DNA of 64,000 nucleotides from Neurospora tetrasperma FGSC 2508 (lineage: Eukaryota > Ascomycota > Sordariomycetes > Sordariales > Sordariaceae), in assembly GCF_000213175.1 (NCBI RefSeq), contig NW_009799099.1, positions 6,027,862 through 6,091,861 of the forward strand. Direction: 5' to 3'. The notes below the pieces were generated by a model. That model saw nothing but the letters and a program-made list of their open reading frames with translations. It did not search any database and had not been told where the DNA came from. A program made the translations under genes and the position numbers. Below, one piece after another: positions 47,606-58,931 of this stretch; positions within the stretch are counted from its first letter, which is position 1; every line of letters begins with the position of its first letter.

Positions 47606-49092
47606 ATGGAGCCCTGGCTGCAAGAGCAAGCGAACGCCGCGGGCGGTAGGCCCACTCCTCTTGATGGCCGCGCTTCCTACCATCACTGGACAGGAATCTT
47701 CAGTACGTTTACGATATCTCAAACGATATTTTACTACGTTCTCACATTAGACTTGCTTGCTAACACCTCACCTTTTGATAATAATAGACGGGCAGCTGTT
47801 TACGTACCATCACCTGGCCGCTCTGTTTCCCGAGCGTTACGCTCCTCACTCGGGAGAGAGATTCCCGTGGCACTGTCCCGTCGTCGGCTGCCACGCAGTT
47901 CATCAGTTTGCTGTGCAACTGGCTGGTCATTTTACTGTGAGTACAGTACCTACCTATTTTCTACGAGACCAATATCCAGACTTTCCAGATACACCAAGTT
48001 CAGTATCATGAGACAGATCTGAGAGTCCCGCCCTCAATCAGACTGAAAGATGCCTCTACCTATATTCCAAAACCATATACTGATAACCTGTTTGTTCTTC
48101 TTCAGGTTGTTCATCTGAGTGCCCGTTTCCTCGATAACCGCGATGGTACCTTTTCGAACCTGGGCCCGCAAGATGATCCCCGCGGGTTTGCCTTCGTTGC
48201 TGCCCAAAGGCAGACACCACTTGGTTGGGCGGCACCATTCCAGTTCGACCCGCCTTCGGAGACGAGCAGCGGCGCCGCCACGCCGGTACCCGAAAACGCC
48301 GACGACAACCCGGGTAACGGCGTGGCGGAGCCCGACGACGGCAGCGACGACGACGACGACTTTCCTGCGCAGACGATACAAATCCCCATTGTCCATCCCG
48401 TCGCCCAAGCCCACGGTGGCGATGGACCTTCTGCTGCGGACGGAGACCCCATGGACGTCGACTCCAACGTTCAAGCCCCCGCCGCCCAAGCCGTCCCCTT
48501 CCCCAGCCTGCTTGTGCTCCGCACCATCCACGACCACCATCCCCGCGAGGAGCTGCCCGACCCCACCCCTCTCGAACTGGAGATCTGGCCCTACATCACG
48601 CGCTGGACTCTCTACCCTCTTCCCCTCCCCTCCCCTTCTACCCCCGCCCATCGCACCCTCCTTGCTCTCCTCTCCTTTCCCCGCATCCATACCTTGCCGG
48701 TCTCCTGGCAAGAGCGCCTGCGAGCCCGTACCCCCTCCCTCGGCACCCTCACAACAATCGCCCTCTACCTTGGCGGCAGAGCCGAGTTCGGCTCGCCCTG
48801 CCAGTCACACTGCGGGCAGCATGGCGCCCTGGTGGAGAGGCTGTTTGCTGTCCAGAGGGAGGAAGCCTGGGAGAATGGGCTGGGGCACTGGAAGTTCGAG
48901 AAGAAGTTTGCGTTTCCGAGGTGTGTGAAGGTGCCGGAGGCGTTGGAGGGGGATCGGGAGGTGGAGGAGGTGTTGAGAGGAAGGCCGTGTTGTAACCATT
49001 TCTTCAGGGAGTTGAGGGGTGCGTGGGAGACGAGCGAGCCATTTCCACCGAGACCGCCGGGTGGTCTTGTTTGGAATGGGCCGATGTGGTAG
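47606..49092 (+). CDS. Family member G: finger plus core, no C-terminal beta-domain
   Basis: Unknown function. Three exons, 47606..47702, 47788..47936, 48106..49092, 410 aa. Exon 1 ends YHHWTGIF at the family phase-1 intron; exon 2 contains ALFPERY and finger ligands C62, C67 and H80; exon 3 starts VVHL, giving H85. After the finger, ARFLDNRDGTFSNLG resembles the same place in members D and E. An acidic linker (EPDDGSDDDDD) precedes the core: IWPYITRW, SFPRIHTLPVSW, IALYLGG, PCQSHC, FPRCVKVPE and CCNHFFREL. The protein stops about 30 residues later at NGPMW, so like member D it lacks the terminal domain. Confidence 0.86.
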
Positions 49093-52000
49093 ATGTATAG
49101 CGTGGGAGAAACTGTTGGTGGGCGGGTTGTAAGAAGGAGAAAGGATTTTCTTGGTTGGGTGCACATGCTTGTCTGGGCTTATTTGCTGAGGAGGAAAGAG
49201 CCGGTTTCCTGGCTGGTTTGGGTCGCAGGGCAGGAAAAAGCGTGAAATTCGGGTGGCGCTTACCTGGGTCGTCTTGCGGATAATGGAAGTGGAAGTAATG
49301 AGTGCTGGCACGTTTTATTGCCAAAGCATGAAATAAGAAAAGTTTGAACACATCATCTTTTGTGTTTGTCTTGTACAATAGAGAGCTTATCTGAACCTCT
49401 CTCTTTGCTCTCACACTCAGCACCCCTTTTTGTTGTTGCCATGTGATGTTCTTTGCCAGTGTGTGTGTGGTGATGAAGCCTAACATACCTTCCTAGGTAC
49501 AGATCGTCAACAAAAACAGGAATAATTGGTTGTTAAAAAGAAATGATTCATCGCAGCATGGCTGAGGGGAAAGGAATAGAGTATCAGCCCAGGTCTAAGA
49601 GATGGGAATACTCGCTGCGAAGCTGGAAGATCGACGCACCCGGAACAGGATGCACCTTCCACGTACCTCAGTCAGAACACGCCCGGCTATGGCAGCATGC
49701 ATATCACAAAGCAGATACGATGCATGCGTATGGCTGCACTCCTCCTACCCGCCTATTCTACCATTCCATTCATCATGTTGGCGGGGTCGACTCTTGGGAT
49801 TTGAGTCTCGTTCCTTGATTTACGGTTGAAGCCCAAGGCTACCTACTCTTCCCGGGATGCTGCGGCGATTGCGCCCATGTTTGGTCTATATTTGGAATTG
49901 TCAGAGCTTTCGAGAGCCTGCTTGTAGAGAGTATTGTACGGGGGGACCTCATTGCTAGGCCAGTCGTTCTTCTTCTTGTTGTATTTTCAAAAATTTAAGA
50001 AGTGGGAGGACATTAGGGCGATGAGAGCAGACCGGACGGCAAGGGCTGAAGAGAGGGTCATGAAGGTGGAGAAAGAGCTTGAGAAGCTGAAATAGGTAGT
50101 TGAGGAAATGGGAAAGAAGCTTGAAGATATGGGGAGAGAGAAGGAGAGTTCGAGGTGGTGATTACGAAGATACTCGGCTGGGTCTGGTAAGTTTCGCATG
50201 CACAGCTGGACAACGCGTGTAGGCAAATTGGTGGGAGATTTGCCAAAGGACCAAACCGGCAATCAGCCACTAGAATTGGGCTGGTCATCCAGGGCCTTCC
50301 CATTTCACTCACAAACGGTGCCAGCCAAGAAGGTCAGAACGCTCTTTGGCTCCCAGCCTTCTCTTCTCTCATCTCACTCTTTGGTCTTTCTTTTTGGGAA
50401 CTGATCGTCCTCCTTGGTCGTCTCCTCTCAAGTCCAACCCACCATTCTGGCCGCAGCCATCCTACTCTTTGTGCAGTTTGACCCAAACAGCCAATAACAA
50501 AGCTGAAGAGAAGACAGCAAGAAGTCGTCAATAAGATCAGACCTCGAGAGCGGGGTGGAGTGTTTACGTGTTGGTACTAGAGAAATCAGGCTCCAGACCA
50601 GCTTGTATCTACGTAGGATCTAATTGAAACGGTGTCACAGGAATATGAGGCCGTCTTAGTCAACATCGAGCAGTCATTGCTGGCGCCTCCAAACAAGCTT
50701 TAACCTTAGCACATCCACTGGGCAACTAGCATGACTCCCAACTTCATTACAACAAACCGCTACTCCAGCCACTGCACGCATAAGAAGGATCACAGTGTAA
50801 GCCTTATATTGATCCAGAACTATTTTTCAACTCATCCCGGACCTGTCACTAACTGATTTCGTTTAGCCTTCTTACTCGCAGTTGAAGAGAGCTTTTGTTA
50901 AAGCGAAATTTAACAAGACTCTCAGCAACGAGATGAAGGCGTGGATGTGTGATGGCTGCACGCGTGTAGGTGCCGAGATGAGTAGTATATCCAGACTAAT
51001 TGGTTGTCGAGTTGATACCAGGACAAGTTGAAACAGAAGAAAGATTCTGTGGGGAAAGAACTGATAACCTAGAGGTAGGTTAGAAGAAAAGCTCTTTTTC
51101 ATAATTATTCAGCTAGTAAACAAGGTAGGTACCTAGTTTGAAGGGTCATGCTGTTAGAAGATAAAATAAGAGGTGAATATTGAAGACATCTTGTACACGC
51201 CTGAATCACTCGAAAATATCAAGGGAAAAATTTCAGATAAATGCAAAAGTTGAACAGAGACAGTACACGTCGTTGATCTTGCCTCTCCAACGCGACGGCA
51301 GGACTAGGCACCTACCTAATAAATTGGAAGTAACCTAAAGTCCCTTCCCAATTTTTGCTTGGTTTGGGTCCCTTCCTTCACGGTTGCTGCTGCAGTGACG
51401 GAAATCATTAGCCCCTCCCGCAAAAATGCCAACCATCACCCTCCTCGGCGCCTGCGATATATGGAGGTGTGGACAGACGCTGATCCCTGTAGGTATTTTG
51501 TACCCCATGCTTCGTATCCTTCCTCCGCTGATACCTCCAACGAATGGATGGCTGCCTTCGAAATGGTGGTTGTGTCTGTCAGGGTCGGTCGCAGTTGTTT
51601 CATGCATGACCAAAGTTAACACCTCCAGAAACGCCGCATGGGTGCAAAGCCCGTCAAAAGTCAGGGCTTCGTATTGCCACGGGCAAAGTTTGGGCAATCC
51701 CAACTGGTCTGGAGACTTGGTCGAGTGATATGCCCAAAGGGCCGGTGTTGCCATCGTCTCGATGGGTTTGTGTGGCAAATAAAAGTGATAAGGGACAAGC
51801 TGTTTGACCGGCGCCTGTTTCGTGTGGCAGTTAGCGATAGAGATTCAAAGGATTCTCTTCTCTCTGCCGTGGAAGGCAGTCTTCACCAAGTTGAATGCGA
51901 GATTGCAATTGGTCTGAACTAGAGGTATGTACCGCATGGAATTCGTAATCCAACTTGCATTCCATCCACGTCCAGTCATCTGTTCATTCACCATTGTTGC

Positions 52001-52480
52001 TTCAACATCATGCTGAATCTTTTCAATCAGACCGTCGTTCAGGGCTTGCGCCACGTGCCTGATGTTACCTAGTAGGTAGGCATTCACACAAATCCTACCA
52101 CGCGGCGACATCAGCGTCAGAAAATGACAAACGCCAGTTTGACAGCCTCCTTCTTGCCCTAGTGTGACTGAACTTTAGTCACAATCCTGTCGGGCATATA
52201 TACCTGTAGGTAGGTATTTACGGAGGACACAATCACAGGATGCAGTCAGCTTTGTCTTCACAGAAGAAAACTAGGGTATAAAGGCCTTGACTCTGCCCGC
52301 CTCTGAAAAGGAGAGGAGGGATCGAAAAACGTTACAACTCACCAGCATGTCACTTATATTGAAGGTAGAGAGCCAAGATTTGAACGAAGAGCTGATTATA
52401 TCAGCAATATACAGGCCACTTAAGACACCTTCCGATATATAGAGGTGAATAAGTGGATGTCCTTACCAGCAATCAGTACC
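49093..52480. other. Gene-poor region
   Basis: 3' flank of member G and 3 kb with no supported gene. A minus-strand frame of 147 codons (51335-51778) and several shorter ones lack domains. TAGGTAGGTA-type motifs occur at about 51073, 51128, 52070 and 52198. Confidence 0.5.
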
Positions 52481-52483
52481 TAG

Positions 52484-53170
52484 GTGAGAACAGGAACCAT
52501 TTTCTCTTCATTTTCACTAACTAACTTGAATACGTCTCCATCCACAAGTCCTCAAGAAACGGCCAGCTACCTTACTCAATCTGGTGACCTTTTTAAAGGA
52601 CAGTCGGCCAACCGATCCATTGAGTTCTTCGCCGAGAGGAGTCAACTTTCGTATCGCTCATCTTCCACGAAAGCTCAAGAGCCTGGCTAGGGAATCGGCT
52701 TATGTCCGCGAGCATGCGGATCGCGAGCTGAAAAAGCTTGCCAAGAAGAGCAAGCGCTTGGAGAAGAAGGCCAGGGCTTTAGCAAAACGTACCGTCAAGA
52801 AGCTCATAACTACCCCGAGACAGCAAGCGCCGCAGTTCCGATCACCCATTACCAGTGGCAAACAGGAAAACTTCCAGGTGCAGAATCCACATCGAAAACC
52901 ACCCGTAATCGAGGAGTCTAGAGGCAACATCAGCGTCCAGCGCTCGGGCGAGATTTATCTGGTGTTCGAGTTTTATAACACCAATGCGTATTCAGACCTC
53001 TACGCCGAATCTGGAGACATCGATATCCGAAGTTCGGGGTACTTAGCCGTAGAGGTAGATATCTGATCACCGAGGTCGAGGACAATAGAGACGACCTCGA
53101 TCGAGAAGAGATTCATGCTTCGCGGCGTTTCCTTGGGCAAGAAGTTCGATGCTATGACCAAAGCCTTCCT
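52484..53170 (+). pseudogene. Fragmentary coding region with basic coiled-coil, probable pseudogene
   Basis: The best stretch is the open frame ending at 53066. It encodes a strongly basic heptad-like helix (AYVREHADRELKKLAKKSKR and on) followed by a compact beta-rich segment (ISVQRSGEIYLVFEFYN). Upstream of it a different frame (to 52690), and downstream another (ITEVEDNRDDLDREEIHASR, to about 53175), look equally protein-like. No consensus introns connect them, so frameshifts are likely. A TAGAGGTAG motif sits exactly at the downstream break. No family recognised. Confidence 0.35.
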
Positions 53171-53200
53171 TGATCCGTCCGGGTCAGTAACATGAGCTGT

Positions 53201-53230
53201 CTGAAGCGGTCTGAAGCGGTCTGAAGCGGT
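53201..53230 (+). repeat. Three perfect tandem copies of a decamer
   Basis: CTGAAGCGGT repeated three times head to tail, preceded by a partial unit. Confidence 0.95.
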
Positions 53231-53519
53231 AGGATCTTGTGCGACTCTTTTTTCGAACTACTAGTGGAGTCGTCGTTGATAACTCATCACCCAGATGGGG
53301 GAGCGGAGGTTGTTGATCAAATGTTTCCGATATCGCGTTCTCTTCGCAATGCAGTCGTTCCTGCAGTGCCCAAACCCTTAGGAAGGAGCCTCGCAGATTC
53401 TGCATTCCCCGCCCCTTGCCCGCCATCTCTTGCCTTGGGAGAATTTTATGATTTTGTGAGTTATAGTGCGCAGTTCGGAATTCCCAACTCCCAAATGCAC
53501 AGTCTCTGTTAGGTAGTCA

Positions 53520-55480
53520 ATGGCCGTGTCGACCTTTTACGACGCAGCTCGTAGTTTGACCATCTCCACCACCGCCACCGCTGCGAGCACTTCTCTTAAC
53601 CCAACGAGTTTCGTACTTTGGTAGTCGCGCCCCCTCGCAAACTTTGTCGCATCATTGAGTTACGATCTCCTCTCTGCGCCAGCAAAAGATGTCGACCGCT
53701 GCGCATTCAACAAGGCGACACTCAAGCGCACGATAGCAAGACCAGCTGCTTCCGCTCGCTCTTATTCCGGTAATACTGACTCTTTGTATAGTACACCAAC
53801 CTCGACTACCCTCTTTTCGCGATTACTTTTCTCCCAAGCCCTGATTACAGCCGGTTTCTGGTACTCCAAACCATTGGCCGCGAAGCCAACGCAACACTCA
53901 AAGACCACGAAACGATGGCTGGTCAACGGAGGACGAGAAGAGGAACCAAAACTCTACAAGCTGGCTGAAGCCATTGCCGAGATCCCTCCAGTCTGGCAGA
54001 AAGACTTAAACGTCGCGAGCACTTAACAATCGGTCGTTTAGCTCGAGATATATCACCTGTATGTCACGTCCTACCCTTCTTTCCCCTCTTCTATACCATC
54101 AATGACCAACTTACCAACAACAACTGCTTCGGAAAGAGGCATACATAGAGCGGAACGCGCATCGACGAGACCAACCACACATGCCGGTCACCGGGAGGAG
54201 AAGATGTTGATGCAGCCTGGCCATACCACTTCCCAAATACTTGAATAACGTTACATATTCTGAACAAGAACGAATACCAGAAAACAAGAAGCGCAAGCGA
54301 TTGCGGAGAAGCTGGAGATCCTGCTCAAGTTCCCTTTGCATCTCGGCTCCCGCCTTCTGGTATTTGCGGAAGTACCTGCATTTATGATGACCGAGATGAG
54401 AACTGGAGGACCACAAGACCTACATCAAGAATATTTTTGGACACCTGAGCGACGCAGGCCTGAAGGTGGATCTGAAGAAGCGCGAGTGCCATGTAATAAT
54501 TCTCTGAGAGAAAAGAAGCATTCACCGATGTCGAAGCGGCTTTGAAATTGACAAGGATCAATACCACATGCGGCCTCAATCTACACCCCTTATCCTAAGC
54601 GCAAGCCGAAGTACCACTTCCAGTCGCAGCACAAAGTCCAGTACCAAGCCATACTGGTTGTGGAGGAATAGAGGCTAGACTAGTCAGTCACTTGCGAGCC
54701 CGTCATCACTTATATATACGTCTATATACCATATTTTCCCAAGACTTCAAGGCCAACTTATCCTTCTGTTAATCCTCTACCAGAAGTACCTTGTGCCCGT
54801 TGACGAATTCCCAGACCATCGCCGAAGGATCCGAAGCATCTCTCCACACACAAACCGAGAAGATGTTATCCGCTTACCTGGGTAACATGATCAAGGCTAC
54901 CTTCTACGTCCTGAAAGAAGAAGCGCCAGCTGAAAAGGAAGCTGCAAAAATTGATGGAAAAAGGGAGCTTCTTCTGAAGACGGCGAGGAAAAAACAATCC
55001 AGTCCGTTGACCAGGAAGGAACACAGGCAGAGACTAATAAAACAGCCTTCACCCAAGCTGTTCGCCCAAATGTCGCACGGCTGGGTCGTCAAGTACTAGG
55101 TAGGTATGCTGGCGAGCCCAAGGTGGACACAATTCCCCTCAAGTATGACGAGACCGCAAAGGAGGAGTTGAGGAACGATGCCAGCAGGCATGTAGCCGAG
55201 GTGATGTGGCCATTCCCATACAGACTGGACCTGAGTGGCTTACTTAAGGCTCAGAGTCCAGCCACTTCCGCAAAGATCGCTCTCTCTGCCCTCTCCCTTC
55301 CTGTTCCCCGGTCGGTGGCAGCTGAGACTGATGGTCAATAGCATCACAACTGGAAGCTATGCTTGCATGGTTCAGATCGTTGATTGTTTGAAGCGAACTA
55401 ACAAATCACTTCCAGGATGCCGATAATGACAACTTCGAGAACTACGTGTAGGAGAAACTGGTACGCGCCTGTGAGGGGCT
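53520..55480 (+). pseudogene. Decayed protein gene, family not recognised
   Basis: Protein-like segments succeed one another on the plus strand but in shifting frames. A start-like ATG at 53520 opens MAVSTFYDAARSLTIS and stops after 34 codons. The frame ending at 54026 includes KLYKLAEAIAEIPPVWQKDL, and 54791-54960 includes EKMLSAYLGNMIKATFYVLK. A one-base shift near the A-run at 54955-54962 leads into KTIQSVDQEG...VDTIPLKYDETAKEELRND, ending at 55341. After an intron-like acceptor near 55407, DADNDNFENYV is followed by an in-frame TAG and then EKLVRACEGLEGSRYLHL. The TAG is one C-to-T change from CAG. I infer an inactivated gene of unknown function. Confidence 0.35.
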
Positions 55481-57525
55481 TGAGGGCAGCCGGTACCTGC
55501 ATTTATGTCTGGTAGTAGTGTTTGGTCAAATAACGAGATGATATATCTTAGAACATCATCCATTAGAGTTGTCTCTTCATGGCATGCATCGTCGGGTATT
55601 TTCCACTCCAGCATCCAGCATCTCTTTCTGTTGCGCGGGAGTTCGACTATGACCACGTTGTTTAGGTTCCGTACCTCTACAGTGTCTTGAGAGCCGCCCC
55701 AGTGTCAATTTATTGAGCAATTGTGGTATTTTCTACTTCGCCAGCTCATACCGTGACTTGGCTTCCAGAAGGCCACTATACAGTCTTGGTCTGCGCTGAT
55801 CATCATAGCGGTCTTTTTGTTAGTCGAAAACCTTGGCTTCATCGTGGGGGCGAGGTTATTCGCACTTCCCTTCCGCGCCAATCCTTTTGCACGACGGGAA
55901 ACAAGTTGTTACCAGGTAGCCGAAATCGAACAGGCGACTGCTAAGCTGCGATGTAATGCAGACAGCCAGCTTCGAAAAGAGAAGATGCAAACGCGCGTTG
56001 GCCACCGGTGGTGCAATTGGAGGGGCGAGGAATGAGCATGGGAAAATAGAAACCCCGAAGTCGCGAACTTAGGGCTGAAGCCGAAGTAGCACGTTTTCAG
56101 GTTGTAGTGTACCGCGCTCGGCAACTCCCACTGACAGGGCAACGGGGGTGACGATATCTGGACCGAGATGGGTCCCGTCGCCATGCGACTCTAGGATGCT
56201 TGCTCCTGGGGTTCGGTTGGGTTTCAGATGGAGCTACTCGGAGGATCACGCCCCGGGCCGCACCAAAACGGATACCAATCCGATTCTAGCTCGACAACTC
56301 AAACACGACGACAGGTAACATTGATGAAGATAAAGGTCACAAAACTCCCGCATGTTCCGGCTTGGCCTTCTAGAAGTTTTCAAGGCTCTCTCTCTCTAGC
56401 GTTCCTTCCTCAAAACTTCACCAATCTCAGCTCCACTCATCGGTTTCAAACGAAAAGGAAGGATATTTGACGCCACGTTGCCGCCTCTTCCACTTCTGCA
56501 CTGTGATGTATGTATGCCATCGGAAATTACCCAAGTACCATGAGGCTGCTCGCGCCACCAATGTCACCATCACCAGATTTGGCTTGGCGTGGGATTCCTT
56601 CCTTCACACCGACAGCGTCCTTCAATTTCGTCAACGACACGTTATCGTCAAGATGAAGCGAAATACCACCACGTCTTTGGTATAAACCTCCAACCAACAT
56701 AACGAAGAGTGTTTGGCCACGCCGAGTTACCTCGAGGTACAAATAGCGCCCAGCCGCAAATGACGAATAACGCGTTCCCGTCACATATTTGTCCAAGGTC
56801 CCTGTGCGATAGACAAAGATATCAGGTACACTAGTCCCAAAATCTCACAAATACCTAGCCATAACGCCGCCACTTTCTTTGTTACAAACGGGAAGAAGGG
56901 CATCGACGAACAAGGAACATTACCCCAGTTCTCATCTCATTGAGGATTCAATCTATGACATTTGAAAACACGGTCGCCACCTCCGACACTCTCTGGTCTT
57001 GACTTCCTAGACTTTCACTCCGTGCCTCTTTGTTCTAGACTGTTCTCCACGCAGTTTTCAGATTCCTACCACCTGTGGGAAATACTCTGTGAATCGAACA
57101 AAAGACTCTAGCTGGAAGTTCCTTCCAGATCTCCAGAGGCATTGCAGTCTCGACTTTCAAAACAACCAAACTGGACAAGAGCGACCGTGAGTCACATACC
57201 ACAAACTGGCATCATAACACCAGGAACTAACGATGAGCAGATTAATCACATCCGCACCATCAACGGTGTCTTCACTAGTATCCACGGTTTCTACTCAGAT
57301 TCTGAGCGACATCAAGTCCAGTCCAGTACGGCACAGGATTCACGTTTAAACCTCCCTTTAGAACCACATTTAGAGAGCCAGCCGAGTGGTAGAACTGCAC
57401 GACTTCACTCACCTCGCACGCACGACCGACAATCACCCATTAACAAACCCCCCTCCTCAAATCCAAACACACACTCACAACTCAGCCCAATCCGCACCCA
57501 AAGACCAACACAAAAGTTCCCAAAA
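55481..57525. other. Gene-poor region
   Basis: No supported gene. The last ~400 bases, upstream of the small membrane protein, form a long AC-rich open leader continuous with its frame. Confidence 0.5.
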
Positions 57526-57840
57526 ATGCCCACCCTACCTCTACCTTCCCTCTCAGAGGTACTCTCCCCCCGCTCCGACCACTCCTCACCCGCCTCCGGC
57601 CACACCACCACCACCTCCAACAACAACGACAACCCGTACTACATCCCCGCCACCACCCTCGACGGCGTAAACCCCCTCGGCTGGATCCTGATCGGCCTCC
57701 TCACCTTCTGCTTCGTCATGTCTTTCCTCCTCGGACAATGTTTGTTAAGGGGCCAACCGACGTCAAGAGAAAAAGAGCGGATGAGACATTTGATGGGGGT
57801 ACCCCAAGAGGATTTTGAGGAGGTTGGGTGGCGAAGGTAA
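57526..57840 (+). CDS. Small single-pass membrane protein, hypothetical
   Basis: Single exon, 104 aa from the ATG at 57526, chosen for its CAAAAATGCC context and because the longer upstream frame is low-complexity. An N-terminal Ser/Thr/Asn-rich ~45 residues is followed by NPYYIPATTLDGVNPLGW, one hydrophobic helix (about residues 54-73, WILIGLLTFCFVMSFLLG) and a basic/acidic tail (SREKERMRHLMGVPQEDFEEVGWRR). This is a plausible tail-proximal anchored protein. No family recognised. Confidence 0.55.
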   Translation: MPTLPLPSLSEVLSPRSDHSSPASGHTTTTSNNNDNPYYIPATTLDGVNPLGWILIGLLTFCFVMSFLLGQCLLRGQPTSREKERMRHLMGVPQEDFEEVGWRR

Positions 57841-58931
57841 AACATAAAAGCCACCTGACTTCTTCTTATCAGTCAGGCTGGATCCTCATCGGTCGGTCTC
57901 CTTTCCGTTTACGTCCTGATGAGGTGGCTAAGGGAAAATGTCTGTGGGGATAACGGATTGGAAGAGGAGAGGAGTGATGAGGATGATGGAGGAGGAGTTG
58001 GGACTTGGAAAAGGAAAGCAAAAGGATAAGAAGAAAGGAAGAGTGGAGGATGGAGGGGTTGCGAGAGAGGGAACTTAAGGGAGGGGAGGAGGGATGTTGA
58101 ACGCGGTTCTGGGAAGGGGAAAGGGAAGTCAACTTGGGAGTACTTTGAAATGATTGTGTGAGAAGGGGGGGGGGACAGTTGGAAGAAGAGGTGGGAGGGG
58201 AGATGACTGGATGGGGACGACGGGGAGGGAGCGGGGAGAAGTTATTCCCTCATGCCTTTTTTTTTTTTTTTCGATTCTCTGGTGGTTTGTTGGAGGAATG
58301 TTTTGCCGATGTGCTGGGAAGCGATAAGAGCAAGAACGAATGAATGACTGGAAGAGGTAATGCGAAAAGCGAAAAGGGGAGGTTAGTGAGTCATGATGAG
58401 TCATGACGAAAAGAGAGAAGAGGGGAATCTGCGTTTTTTTTTTGCTTGTCCTCAGAGGTTTTACGAACCATGAGAGAAGAAACCGCAGGAGAGGTAATCG
58501 AACGCCAGGAGAAACCAAGTTGTTTACACACACACACACAAAATCCAAGTTGTATTATCCGCTCCGCCATCTTTCCGCTGCTTGCAGCTGGTTGACTATG
58601 TAAAAAGTTCTCAAGGTATAAGGTATCCGCCCAATGTATGCTATGTGCCATGCATTTTGATAAAAAAAGAAAATGTTGTCAAGAGTAAGCGACAAGAGAG
58701 TTGAGTAGGTAGGTAGTAAAGCACCCCGACTGGTATCATCCGTCCATCCGTCTGTCCATCTAAAGTATCTTCGCCGTCGCCGTATGTGTTGTAGCTGCTG
58801 TATATCCGCCGTAAAATGTCTTTTTTTTCGTTGATTTAGTCGTAACATCATCATCAAATCGTCAGTCATCACCTCTTTCCCACCTTCCTCCACCTCTCCA
58901 TCCATCCATTGTTCCCCTCCTCTTCCAAATC
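57841..58931. other. Convergent intergenic region
   Basis: 3' flanks of the small membrane protein and the lipase gene. Purine-rich on the plus strand, with T-runs near 58258-58271 and 58434-58442, a CA repeat near 58528-58540 and GTAGGTAGGTAG near 58706. No gene seen. Confidence 0.6.

Noticed and set aside
51335-51778. 147-codon minus-strand open frame
   Set aside because: No motif or context; a competing frame on the other strand is equally open.
57679-57905. Short duplication GGCTGGATCCTGATCGG near the end of the small membrane protein and again just after it
   Set aside because: Only about 16-17 bases match; too short to exclude chance.
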